Of a stretch of DNA of 64,000 bases, positions 53,984 through 64,000 are shown piece by piece (position 1 is the first letter of the stretch; each line of letters starts with the position of its first letter). Origin of the DNA: Paraspadella gotoi (taxonomy: Eukaryota > Chaetognatha); assembly GCA_051294375.1 (NCBI GenBank), contig CM119270.1, forward strand, positions 11,466,141-11,530,140, in the 5' to 3' direction. The notes under the pieces were generated by a model. It ran no database searches, was not told where the DNA came from, and saw only the letters and a list, made by a program, of their open reading frames with translations. Both the position numbers and the translations under genes were made by a program.

Positions 53984-54158
53984 TAAGTAGAGAATTGGAC
54001 AAAGTTTTTGTTTGCAACGAATTTTATTATAAGTTGAACAGACATGTTTCGACTTGTTTTACAAGCCTTCATCAGCTTGTAAAACAAGTCGAAACATGTC
54101 TGATCAACTATAAATAAATAAAATTCGTTGCAAACAAAACTTTGTCAATTCTCTAATA
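53984..54158. mobile_element. Long hairpin with hammerhead-like core (Penelope-type terminus?)
   Basis: Arms 53984-54066 and 54075-54158 are near-perfect inverted repeats around an 8-base loop. On the minus strand the loop and inner arm read CTGATGAAGGCTTGT-AAA-ACAAGTCGAAAC. This resembles a hammerhead ribozyme core: CUGAUGA, a seven-pair stem II with AAA loop, then GAAA; flanking GACATGT/ACATGTC could form stem III. Such cores are known in terminal repeats of Penelope-like retroelements. The spacing before stem I is not canonical, so activity is doubtful. In copy a this locus is a gap. Confidence 0.5.
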
Positions 54159-54578
54159 ATTAAAAAAAAAATAATTTCAATTCTAAAAGGTCAATCGGTC
54201 AAAAAAGGTAAAAAAAAAAGAAGAAAGAAAGAAGTCTGGCTGCATCCTCCCCAGTCTCCACCCCCCTCCCTCGCCTCCGCCACAGACGGACGAACGCGTC
54301 CGCCCGAAGGAGAGAGACAAACCGTAATTAATTGGAAACGGAGATCGAAAAAAAGAAGAACAACGAGAGTCTGCGTCGCGCCGTCGTGCGGCGAGAAATC
54401 GACGAACAAGTGACCATCCGTTATTCCGGAAAATCTTCTCTCGTTTGTCCGCTTCGATTACGTTCCGAGTTTTTAGGTTTATTCTCTTGTTTAGGATTTT
54501 TTTTTCTTTTTTATATTTGTCCTAGCATTACTTTTTTTTTTTCTTTTGTACTTTTCGCACTTTTTGATTATAGATGTA

Positions 54579-54770
54579 ATAGTAAATGAAATTATTTGAT
54601 GTGCGATGATAGTCATTCACTGATTGTAATAAAAGTCATTCGCTGATGTGATGATAGTCGTCACTGATGGCGATAATAGTCATTCACTGATGCGATGGAT
54701 AGTCATTCATGGAGGCGATGAGAGTCATTCATCGAAAATAGATAAATGAGAGAGAGAGAGAAGAGAGAGG

Positions 54771-54803
<33 letters not shown>

Positions 54804-56749
54804 AGTCCAGCCGCTGCAGAGTTGAACTCGTTTTTAGACGAATCAGAAGAGGCTACGACAAAAAGGGAGAGAGAGGCGCGACATATATATTAAAAGAGAG
54901 ATAGAGAGCGACATATAATTATAAACGTATATTCGTAATTAGTAGTAGTTTTATATAAAAATAGATATAATATGTTTTATAAATAAAACATAAATAAATC
55001 CGAATATTAATAGGAAATATGACAATTTGAAAGACCTTGATGATACAAACCAAATCTAAATTTTAGCTTCCTACGATTCCACACTTTTACCACGATGACG
55101 GCACAAAGAAGCAATGCTAAACGTTTATCTCTCGCCAAAGAAACAGACAACCAGCGAAACAGACGGACAGAAACAGATTGATTGTCTTCGAATCTTAAAA
55201 AAGTCTCCGCATATTTTCGTTCGAATCTCGAATTTCTGCGAATGATTTTTTCAGCAAAAGAAAAATAGTTTCATCTAATTCTGGCGTCGCGACGAAAAGT
55301 CATTTTCGCGGGGCGAAGTTATCTCGATTTTTCCGTGTACGTAATCTCTGTGACGTCAATACACTTTTGGGTGGGATTACATCATTATAGAGTTTTGTCA
55401 GTGGAGTTAAGCCAATATGGAGAATAAAAGGTGGCATTAAGGGTGGCATAACTAACAATGATGATGAAAAGAAAAACTTCATTTTTTTTTAAATTTAAGC
55501 AAAGTAAATTGTTTCAGACTTCTTTAAAGAATTAAAGTCATATGAACTTCCCGTCTTAGATAGATGGCGTTTATTCTATCAAAACAATTTAAAACCTATT
55601 CGATCGACAAAAGTCATGTCGTATCTTAGTGGCGTAAATTTATGACGACATCAAGCCTTCTGTATGCAAATTTCCTTTTTCAGTATTTCTTCGCTTGTCG
55701 GTGCAGCGGAAAGGCTTTTCATCCGAAGCAGAGATTCGATGAATGTAAAATGTGACTTCGCCAAGAGTAAATGGACCGAGAAAAAAGCCAAATCACGCTT
55801 TTCTCTCTATATTTTTTATCGAGCCTTGACCGGCGAAGCCGGGTCAGGCTCTATAATGTTTTAGGGTTTGCTTCTTTGTGACGTAGTCGTCGTCGTCGTC
55901 GTCGTCGTCGTCCCGTCACGCTGTTTTTGTATATAAAAACTACTACGCTTTTATAGGTTTGGCTGTGACTTACCGTTTTTTTAAAATAAAAATTATTATA
56001 GAAATTATGATAAAGTTTTACAAAAGTGTGCAATCATAGTAAGTTAAAAATTTAGATATGGCTTTTCATCTTGAAATAGCTGTGATATTTTCATATTACA
56101 TTTGGATTTTAGTATATTCTGTTTGAATTTCCACTCTATTATGATTTACTGCAATATTAAATGAGATTAAATACTCCTTATAATATCCAAATTAGTATAT
56201 AGAAATGCTTTAATCTTAATTTACATATTGCACGTATATAATAATTGAAGATGAAATTCAAAAAATTTTGTTTTTAAATTTTAATAAAAAATGGGAACTC
56301 AAAGGATTTTTTAATGAGAAGCTATATCTTAATTTTAATACAAATATAAATTAAATCTTTTACAAGCTGCGATTGGAAAAAATTGAAAAAATTTCCAATT
56401 TGTAAACAATGTAACATATTTTTGCCTTTCTTTTATTTTTTAAATTATATATAGATTTTTCTTTCCTATATTTGTCAGTGCTGCTTTTTCTGAACCCTTA
56501 AAAAACGAGTTCAGGTTCTGCAGTGACTGTGTTCAGCTGGCTTCCAGCTTTCTCTTTCTTTCTGTCTCTTGTGTCTCTCTTTTTCTCTTTTCTGTCTCTC
56601 TTCTCTCTCTTTCTGTCTCTTTTGAAAAATTCTGATTATTTTTTTCCTTCTCAAAACTTTTATTATCGCCATTTATTTCCGCGCTTTTTTTTCAATACAA
56701 AATCCCAAAATTATATCTGAGATATAATTGGAAAGAAAATTCGGTTTTT

Positions 56750-56789
<40 letters not shown>

Positions 56790-57227
56790 ATTTTTAAAAA
56801 AATATAAAGAATAACTTATAATGATATGCATTATCACATATAATATCAGCTAATGTGACCTATTATATATGCATCACTTCGCCGAATAATATAATTGCAT
56901 GCATCAAATTATAAAAAAAAAAAAATTGTTTTTATTTATTATTGCAATTTGGACCGGTTGGCCCACTATTGGCAAATTATATCTAAAATAGGAGTTGATT
57001 AGAGAGATATAGTCAAATTAAAACATTACTTTTTTTGTTATTCTGATAATTTGTACTATTATTAAATTTATAAATATTTTAGTGTATATATTTAATCATT
57101 TTTAACTTTTTTTAAATAATAATTATTTGAGTTGTGATAACTATTTATAAATTAATTAAATATGCAAATATTAAATTTGACCTCGGTCTGGTTTCTTCCT
57201 AAAAAAAGAACAATCTTTTTCTCTCTA

Positions 57228-57278
<51 letters not shown>

Positions 57279-57614
57279 TTTTTTTTCCTTCTAAAAACTT
57301 TATTATCGCCATTTATTCCGAGATTTTCGTGGATTTTTTCCTTCTTAAAAACTTTTATTATCGCCATTTATTATTTTATCTCAATACAAAATCCCAAAAT
57401 ACAATAACTTACTTAACCTAGATTTCGTGGGTCGTTGCGGAGCAACAAGTAAACAATGTCGAGAAACATGACCTAATAACGCGTTATTGTGTATAAAAAA
57501 AAATCAACATAGACCCAATTTCACGACGCAGTTGCGAGGCAACGGATAACCGAATATAAACAGAGAAGTGACCCTAATAATGCGTTCGTTGGTGGGGAAA
57601 ACTCTCTCTCTCTC

Positions 57615-57695
<81 letters not shown>

Positions 57696-57699
57696 CCTT

Positions 57700-57733
<34 letters not shown>

Positions 57734-57908
57734 TTTTTTTTCTTCTAAAAACTTTATTATCGCCATTTATTCCGCGCTTTTTTCTCAATACAAAATCACA
57801 AATTTACATCCGAGATTTTCGTGGATTTTTTTTCTAAAAATTCTGATTATTCTTTATATAAACGAGAGAGACCTAATAATGCGTTTCGTTGGCGGGAAAA
57901 CTGTCCAG

Positions 57909-57964
<56 letters not shown>

Positions 57965-58235
57965 TTCACTCATACACGCATTTGTTTGTTTTTATTACGA
58001 TGAATGATTCAGCGCGTCAATGAATCACTATCATCGCATCAATGAATGACTATCATCGTATTCAATGAATGATTATCATCATATCAATGAATGACTATCA
58101 TCGCAATCAATCATTTGATTATCATCACATCAGTCATTTGTTATCATCGCATCAATTATTGGTTATCATCCGCGTCAATATTTGGTTATCATCGCATCAA
58201 TATTTGGTTATCATCGCATCAATATTGGTTACTAT
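54579..58235. mobile_element. Foldback-like element, copy b
   Basis: Same element as 49042-53212. Both ends start with ATAGTAA (left at 54579, right as TTACTAT ending 58235). The right array (57990-58235) is clean: outer units read TGATGCGATGATAACCAAAT and inner units TGATGCGATGATAGTCATTC on the minus strand. The left array runs 54579-54740. The inverted ends continue inward into a GA/CT tract. No coding sequence was recognised. Confidence 0.55.
56650..57965. repeat. Internal repeated module in foldback-like element, copy b
   Basis: The same module at about 56655, 57290, 57345 and 57745 is nearly intact here (ACTTTATTATCGCCATTTAT). AATGCGTTTCGTTGG then TGGGAAAACT-type segments at 57578 and 57880 lead into CT tracts (57602-57735 and 57911-57965). 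The element interior is thus itself a tandem composite. Confidence 0.75.
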
Positions 58236-58270
58236 CGAAAGCGGCTCGATCTTTATGCTTTTAAGATTTT

Positions 58271-59240
58271 TTTTTTCTTCTTGTAAACCTGAATTTATTT
58301 CTTTGTTTGTTTCAACTCAAAATAACAAAAAAGTTCAATTTATTAAGAAACAAAATCTGGACGAGGTAGGTATACATCCTAACTTAAGTTTCCCTCTTAT
58401 TCGAAATATCGTTTTCCTTTCGACGTGATTCCATTTTCTCTCTTGGGTTGAGTTTTCATTTTCCTCTCGCTACTTTGTCCGAAAAGAGAAAGAAACTTTG
58501 ACACAAGATCGTCAGTTTCGTCACAAATTTATTTTGCATTTTTTGTTTGCTCTTGACATAGTTCTTACAATAACTTAAAGGGAGTCGGTACAGTTCAGTA
58601 AGTCTCCAATAAAAGCTAAAATTGAATCTTCACGTAAAGATTTATATTCAAAATTTTCATTAATTGTTCTTATTTATCTGAATATTTTTTAATGATTTGG
58701 TGACAACGACAATGACAACAACAAAAACAACAACAACAACTCTTGAACTTACCTAAACCGTGACCTACGACCTAAGGTCAAAAAGTTAACGACCACTTTG
58801 TTTGTTTGACTCGTATTGTTATTTTTACTATTGTCTTTTCTCCATGTGTTATCGTCGTTTTTCTCTCTCTGAAAATGATTTTGATGCTTTACATATTTTC
58901 GTGAAACGTCTTCTTATTTTTTCTTAAATTTCCTGGCAAGTCATTTACCAAAATGGCGATTTTTTTTATGTATTTATGTATTCAATTTCTCCTAATCTAT
59001 GTAGGTCTGAGCCTACGTGTATATGAAATTGTTTATTGTTGACTACATCTTTAAAAATCTCTTCTGAATTTCACCTAATCAATACTTCGATTACAACTTT
59101 TATTATCTACACTATTTCGAATATGTATTATGCAATACTTTTTATTAAGTAAAAATTCATAACCGAGAGAATCGACAACCAAATGGTATTTTCACCAGAG
59201 AAATTCAGACAGTTTAAAATGGCAGAAAAAAAAGTTATCT
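58271..59240. other. A/T-rich sequence, no gene seen
   Basis: Unique A/T-rich DNA with a small ACAAC repeat near 58705-58740. No exon or RNA gene recognised. Confidence 0.5.
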
Positions 59241-59273
59241 TTTCATGTGTGATACGCGAGAAATTCTTTATGT

Positions 59274-59444
59274 CAACGACGACGAGAACGACGACAACGA
59301 GGAGGACGATAACGACGACGACGAGGACGACGATAACGACGACGATGTTGATGACCCGGATGCCACGAGATCCATAAGTCGTCACCCAGTTTCCGACGAG
59401 AAGCGTTCGGTCGCCCCAAGTCGTCAAGTGAGGAAAAGACAACT

Positions 59445-59476
<32 letters not shown>

Positions 59477-59670
59477 CACGACAGCGACTTCGACCACTGA
59501 GGATTCGGCCATTCTTGGCTCGCGACGGGAGGCTGACCAGTTTCGAGATTCGCGAGGCTGTGACGGTCATTCGGACAACGCGACGACGCCGAGGTCAACG
59601 ACGACAATGACGACGACGACAGTCGAGAATAGTCGTGAGAGATCTCGTGCGACGACAACGACCGCGATTT

Positions 59671-59710
<40 letters not shown>

Positions 59711-59712
59711 TG
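59274..59712. repeat. GAC/CGA trinucleotide-rich region
   Basis: Imperfect ACG/GAC arrays at 59274-59345, 59446-59480 and 59668-59712. A plus frame (59245-59610) gives an Asp/Glu run followed by an Arg run, and other phases give poly-Thr or poly-Val. This is what a phase-shifting trinucleotide repeat produces, so I do not call a gene. Confidence 0.85.
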
Positions 59713-59859
59713 AAGGATGAGTTAGGTCGACGACGATGACTATTATGGCTGGGAATTTCTCTGAAGGGTCAGAGGTCATTGGGTCAACCAGGAGGTCAAA
59801 GACAGAAAAAAAAGACAGTTGACCCGTTTTTGCTTTTTTCACATTTTTCACTCCGGCTT

Positions 59860-60294
59860 CAGCGGTTATATTTATTTATGTATGTATGAATATATATATA
59901 TATATTTCTAAAAAAAAGTTTTTTACCTAGTAGCAATAGAGCTGTTACTCGGTTGCTGAATGAGTTGCTATTGCTAAAATTTTAATATTTATTTCCTTAA
60001 TGAAACTTGACATTGACAAAATGGATGTTTGTGTTCATTGCTCAAACATGTTCTAAAGGATATTTGTCTGTTAGAACATGTCTTTTTCAATTTATGACTC
60101 TAGGTAAGTCAAGGCGAGCCAAAAATATTCCAAGAAAGTTGAAACAGAAACTCGTTAGTATTGAGGAGAAAGAAAGAAAAGAAAATTAAAAAAAAGAAAG
60201 AATAGGAAAAAAAGAAAACGAGAGAAAAATGGAATAAGTGAGTGTGACGTCGTCACGAGTTCACCTTTCCTTATTTTGGTCATAGGGTCCCAAC

Positions 60295-60329
<35 letters not shown>

Positions 60330-60960
60330 CCTCCCTCCTTGTCACGCACAGTCACGGCTTGTCACGGAGGAGAGTTAATGCCTTCAGGAAAATGAGATTC
60401 AAATGTTTCTTTTGGTTTCGTCCACGGAACATTTGAGACTCAGACGGGGTGACTGAAGGGGCAGAGAAAGTGGGCGCGTGTTAGGCTGAGGGAGGAATCT
60501 TTTCAGGGGAAGAAGAAAATAAAAGGGAGAAGTCATTGTGACTGTATAGAAGGTTTGAAAGTTAAAGGGGAAAGGCTGTCACTATCAAAAAAAGATTACT
60601 TGTTAGTAAAATGTTTAACAACAAAAATACGGGTGAACATTATCGGTAAAGTAGAAACCAATCAATGCTCAGATTACAAAACAAGCAAAACAATCAATTT
60701 ACAAGCATGTCACAATGATGTTGTTCCCGAAGCGATTCCTTGTCTTTGCGTCATTACGCCCTCCCCCTAATTCGAAGGTCATTTCTCGTCCTTGCCTCTT
60801 CGCTCGCCTCCGGGATTTCCGCCACGACATGCCTTCCAAGCCGTTCTTTCGCTAAAATTTTTAAAAAGTATATGTATTGTATTGGGCCTTACCTTATTAT
60901 TGATTTTCGATGATTTTATTTACCTTCTATAAATCGGCTTTCACTCGGGGCATCTTTCTA
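59860..60960. other. Unique sequence, no gene assigned
   Basis: A/T-rich to 60230, a CT array (60296-60325), then mixed DNA. A 71-residue frame (60555-60770) with KIRVNIIGKVETNQC is unrecognised and lacks splice or promoter support. Confidence 0.45.
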
Positions 60961-61103
60961 TAACTTATTTTCCATCCACCATGTTATCGTCCGGCATTCC
61001 ATCCACCCACTCTTGCAACCATCCCTGCCAAGACATTCTTCCAGGTTCCAACTTTCACCACCGGTTTTCTTGTGTTGAGCTCCTGTTGCTTTTTCCCCCC
61101 GAA

Positions 61104-61107
<4 letters not shown>

Positions 61108-61192
<85 letters not shown>
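61108..61192. repeat. CT microsatellite
   Basis: About 85 bases of pure CT, one of the longest uninterrupted runs in the right part of the window. Confidence 0.97.
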
Positions 61193-61200
<8 letters not shown>

Positions 61201-61245
61201 CCCTCCTTAATCCCGAATAACGATTCAAAGCACGCTCCACGCTCA

Positions 61246-61389
61246 CATTATAGGGCGCCCCCGCTAGCCCCATTACGGGGCTCTCGCACTCAACCCCTCC
61301 GAGGTGGCCCCTTCCAGCTTCATTACGGGGCACCCACTCTACAACACCCCGGACGTCGCGACTCCTGCTCGCCCCATTACAGGGCGACC
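61246..61389. repeat. CATTACGGGGC short repeats
   Basis: Four related motifs at 61246 (CATTATAGGGCGCC), 61267 (GCCCCATTACGGGGCTC), 61321 (CATTACGGGGCACC) and 61371 (GCCCCATTACAGGGCGACC). The CATTA cores are 25, 50 and 54 bases apart. The motif is itself a small hairpin (GCCCC-ATTAC-GGGGC). Confidence 0.65.
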
Positions 61390-61911
61390 TTTCTTGGCCA
61401 AGCGACTCTCTTTCTCCGTTCTTCTCCGACGATTTTTTTTATATTTTTTTGGCCGCCGCGGTTGTCGCTTCGGTCGCTTCCGTAATCCTGATCGTCGGCG
61501 TCGCTGGTTCGCAAACAATATATATTCTCAATCAAACATAATTAATCTTTAACAAGAATCTGCCCAATTATTGTTTGCAAAAATTATTCATAAAAGAAAA
61601 CCGGGGTCAGTTTTTGATTTTGTCTTTGTCTAATGCAACGACAACATATTGAGGGCCACAACGACAACGACACTTTATAACCCCCAACAAACAAAAACAA
61701 CCACAAACCGAGGCAACGCCTTTGGGTGGGTGGAGGGGGCGGCGGTGGCAGCGGTGCGGTTGCGGCAGCGGCTGCGGCTTCTCGTTGCTAAGAAACAGAA
61801 AACGAGTTTCTTTCAATTTTTTTTATTAATAGACTCGTGAGGGAAAACGAGGAAAGGAAAGCGTCGACTCGGTAGTGTGAGTTTTTAGGCAGGTGGAGAT
61901 CTATTGAAAAT

Positions 61912-61988
61912 GCCGACAGGAAGGGGCCGACAAGAAAAGGCCGACAGAAAAAGACGACAAGAAAAGACCGACATGAAAAGCCCGATGA
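61912..61988. repeat. 14-bp minisatellite
   Basis: About five to six units of GCCGACAAGAAAAG with substitutions (GCCGACAGGAAGGG, ACCGACATGAAAAG). Confidence 0.85.
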
Positions 61989-61989
61989 G

Positions 61990-62580
61990 ATTAGTCTGAT
62001 GGGAGAGTTTGGAGGAAAAGATTTTCAGCGGGTTCAGGTTCACAACGCAAACAGACTTTATTCTTTCAGTTGTGACCCGTTGGATCTTCGAGTAAAGTCA
62101 TGAACTGATGACCATAAGGTTTATACACACACGCCATCTATTACGTGAAGTGTGATGACGACCGAGAGCGCCTTGCTATCGCACTAGACGGGTTCCAAGC
62201 CCAGGGCCCGTTTTATGGCGGCGAGATTGAGTGTTGGAAAAAAAGGCCAATAGCTGCGATGGAGCCTACTAGATCGTTGAAGCAGACAGGAAGAGGCATC
62301 CAGCGAAGCACTAAACGCCAAATACTCTAACCTCATAAATAAAGTTTGTTGGGATGCGAGGAATTTGATCAGAAAGTTCTTCGGAAGATAATCCTTCTTG
62401 AAGTCAGGTTTTAAACATTCGATATTTCATTCGCTGTTGACGTAGAGAATTTCGGATGAATTTGAAGGAAGGACGCGTTTTTTAATTGTTTTTTCTGTAA
62501 TGGGATTTTTCATGAAAAGTCATTGCAATTTAAAAACAACTTGCGTAGGGGTTGCGGACACATAGTGACCGCCTCCTGGC
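61990..62580. other. Unique sequence, no gene assigned
   Basis: A 61-residue frame (62145-62330) has no recognised domain. No splice sites were convincingly placed. Confidence 0.45.
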
Positions 62581-62587
62581 ATGTTTC

Positions 62588-62700
62588 ATCCATGTTTCAT
62601 TCAGCCAGAGTTATGCCGGGATCGGGATACCCAGGGATTGAAACGGGGACGCACGGTTGAAATGGGATGATTTAACCTGCTCAGCCATATAGACGAAGGT
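62588..62700 (-). mobile_element. tRNA-derived SINE, minus strand
   Basis: On the minus strand a good Pol III box A, TGGCTGAGCAGGTTAA (62672-62687), is followed about 28 bases later by a box B, GTTTCAATCCCTGG (62631-62644). The tRNA fold is not intact, so a SINE head or tRNA relic is more likely than a tRNA gene. The full extent and tail are not defined. Confidence 0.5.
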
Positions 62701-62968
62701 GAGGAGGGACAGTAGTGAGGCAACATTAAGTCGTGCTGCCACACACCCAAATTAAAAAAGAATTATAGAAACCGACGTATTAGAAAAAAAATAATCAGAT
62801 GTTGCAAAACCTCCAGTATTGATGAATCAGCGGGCAACAACAAGAGAAAAAAAAAGAGAGGAAATCATATTTGACGTTAAGAGATTTAAAAGTAAACTCT
62901 ACCTTCAACCCTCACCCAGCCTCACCCCCTTCTCGCCCTTGGTCATTCTCACCTTCACCCCACTCCTT

Positions 62969-62969
<1 letters not shown>

Positions 62970-63008
<39 letters not shown>
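62970..63008. repeat. CCG trinucleotide array
   Basis: Thirteen CCG units. The minus strand reads poly-Ala or poly-Gly and meets GGTAAGG at the end, which looks like a splice donor, but no convincing exon could be completed. Confidence 0.93.
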
Positions 63009-63009
<1 letters not shown>

Positions 63010-63153
63010 AGACGCCCCGGATTCGGTTTTCGGGAAAAATCTGGGAATAAATACGAGATGTCGGAGATTCGGGTCGCGTTGTGGGCAAACGTGGTTCGCG
63101 TCAGTGGGGTTGTGGGTAAAAACGGTCGACGTCGTGGCGATGTTAATTTCGAT

Positions 63154-63155
63154 AG

Positions 63156-63207
<52 letters not shown>
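63154..63207. repeat. GATA tetranucleotide array
   Basis: About twelve GATA units, followed at 63250-63292 by AATA/AAATAAAT repeats. Confidence 0.95.
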
Positions 63208-63208
<1 letters not shown>

Positions 63209-63299
63209 TAAAAAAGAAACAAAGAGAAACATTTATTTAGTTTAGTTTATAAATAAATAAAAATAAAAATAAATAAATAAATAAATAAATAAAAGAAAA

Positions 63300-63964
63300 A
63301 CAAATTAAGATAGTGAAACAAGTAATTTTGCAGAAATATTTCTTTCCCGTCAACAGCAGAGACCTGAATCGATCGAAGTCATTTCGGTGAAGTCTTCACG
63401 CGGTCATTCAGGACGAAACGGCGCTTAATATTGAAAGCGATCACCGTCTCACGGCGACGAAAAGACGAATTCCGAAGCGGGAAAAAGGGAAAGTTAAAAA
63501 AAAAGAAAAGAGCGAGATCCTCCTTTCTTTATTATTTCCTTTTTATTTTTTTTTTTTTATCATTCTGAGTATCAAGGATATAAAAAAGGGGGGAAAAAGA
63601 CTTTGCGAAACGGGTAAAGGCCATGCCCGTCATTTGAATGTGCGCGGTCTGTGAAAAGGAAAAGGGGGGAAAAAACGATATAAGTCAAGTTCTGGTGGCA
63701 GCCGATTTCCCCCGCAAAGTTCTCGGATGGACAGCCTCCTCAAAGAAAAATACAGTCTCGAAATGAAGGAGAAAATGAGACGAATGGAGGGAAAAAAAGA
63801 AGGAAAAAAGGAAGGAAAGAAAAGTGAAAAGAGGAGAGGAAAGGAGTGGCATTAAAAGAAAGGATAAAAACAAAAGAACGAAAAAATAAAAGTAAAATGA
63901 AAAAAAGGAAAGAAAAAGAAAGAGAAAAAAGAAATTAATAAAGAAAGATATAAAAAGAGAAAAC
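63300..63964. other. Purine-rich sequence, no gene seen
   Basis: Unique DNA to about 63480, then A/G-rich low complexity. The 93-residue Phe/Leu frame on minus (63685-63966) is compositional. Confidence 0.55.
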
Positions 63965-63996
<32 letters not shown>

Positions 63997-63997
63997 A
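63965..63997. repeat. GAAA tetranucleotide array, ends at gap
   Basis: GAAA units running into N at 63998, so the array length is unknown. Confidence 0.93.
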
Positions 63998-64000
63998 NNN

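Larger units (their letters stand above)
53380..58270. repeat. Second direct duplication, copy b
   Basis: Partner of 47600-53255 but about 0.8 kb shorter, with many scattered one-to-three-base deletions throughout. A short extra fragment, 53265-53354, before it repeats the sequence of 54870-54960, so the join between copies is chimeric. Confidence 0.88.

Noticed and set aside
59245-59610. 121-codon frame with an Asp/Glu run and an Arg run
   Set aside because: Produced by imperfect GAC/ACG repeats that change phase; no conserved domain and no splice or start context.
62970-63056. Minus-strand poly-Gly/Ala exon ending at GGTAAGG
   Set aside because: The only upstream AG (CCCAG near 63043) gives a short, mostly repeat-encoded segment; not convincing.

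Overview
The window looks like metazoan nuclear DNA, most likely from an invertebrate (arthropod-like is my guess). It has split genes with GT-AG introns, very dense microsatellites (GA/CT, CGA/CGT, ATTC, GAAA, GATA), tRNA-derived SINE-like repeats, MITE-like and foldback-like elements, and many N gaps. No bacterial operon, rRNA, tRNA gene or CRISPR array was recognised. Most long open frames are Arg-Glu, Ser-Leu or Phe/Leu-rich translations of microsatellites and are not annotated as genes.

The only gene recognised with confidence is a Hairy/E(spl)/HES-type bHLH-Orange transcriptional repressor on the minus strand. It occurs twice because bases 1-9905 and 11151-20995 are near-identical direct copies. 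Three exons are visible in each copy: basic region plus helix 1, helix 2, and Orange. Intron positions fit the HES family. Copy B (13407-15918) reads through cleanly. Copy A (2258-4763) has a shifted frame with a stop in the helix-2 exon and an extra base at an exon edge. The first exon and a C-terminal exon with the WRPW Groucho-binding motif were not found.

Layout: 1-9905 is direct copy A; 9906-11150 is a spacer; 11151-20995 is copy B; 21000-23030 is single-copy sequence with a CpG-rich patch. 23030-30693 and 30985-38700 are the arms of a very large inverted repeat around a 291-base spacer. 38731-47600 is a gap-rich tract with a second, smaller palindrome and several unassigned candidate exons. 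47600-53255 and 53380-58270 are a second direct duplication, each copy carrying a foldback-like element whose inverted ends are built of 21-22 base iterons. 58270-64000 is single-copy sequence with trinucleotide arrays, a 14-bp minisatellite and a tRNA-derived SINE.

A theme runs through the window: almost every large block is present twice, directly or inverted, and the copies differ mainly by one-base indels. That fits uncollapsed haplotypes, chimeric or amplified molecules, or poorly polished long reads at least as well as true recent segmental duplication. Single-base frameshifts here should therefore be read with caution. All peptides and alignments were worked out by eye; no database search was run.
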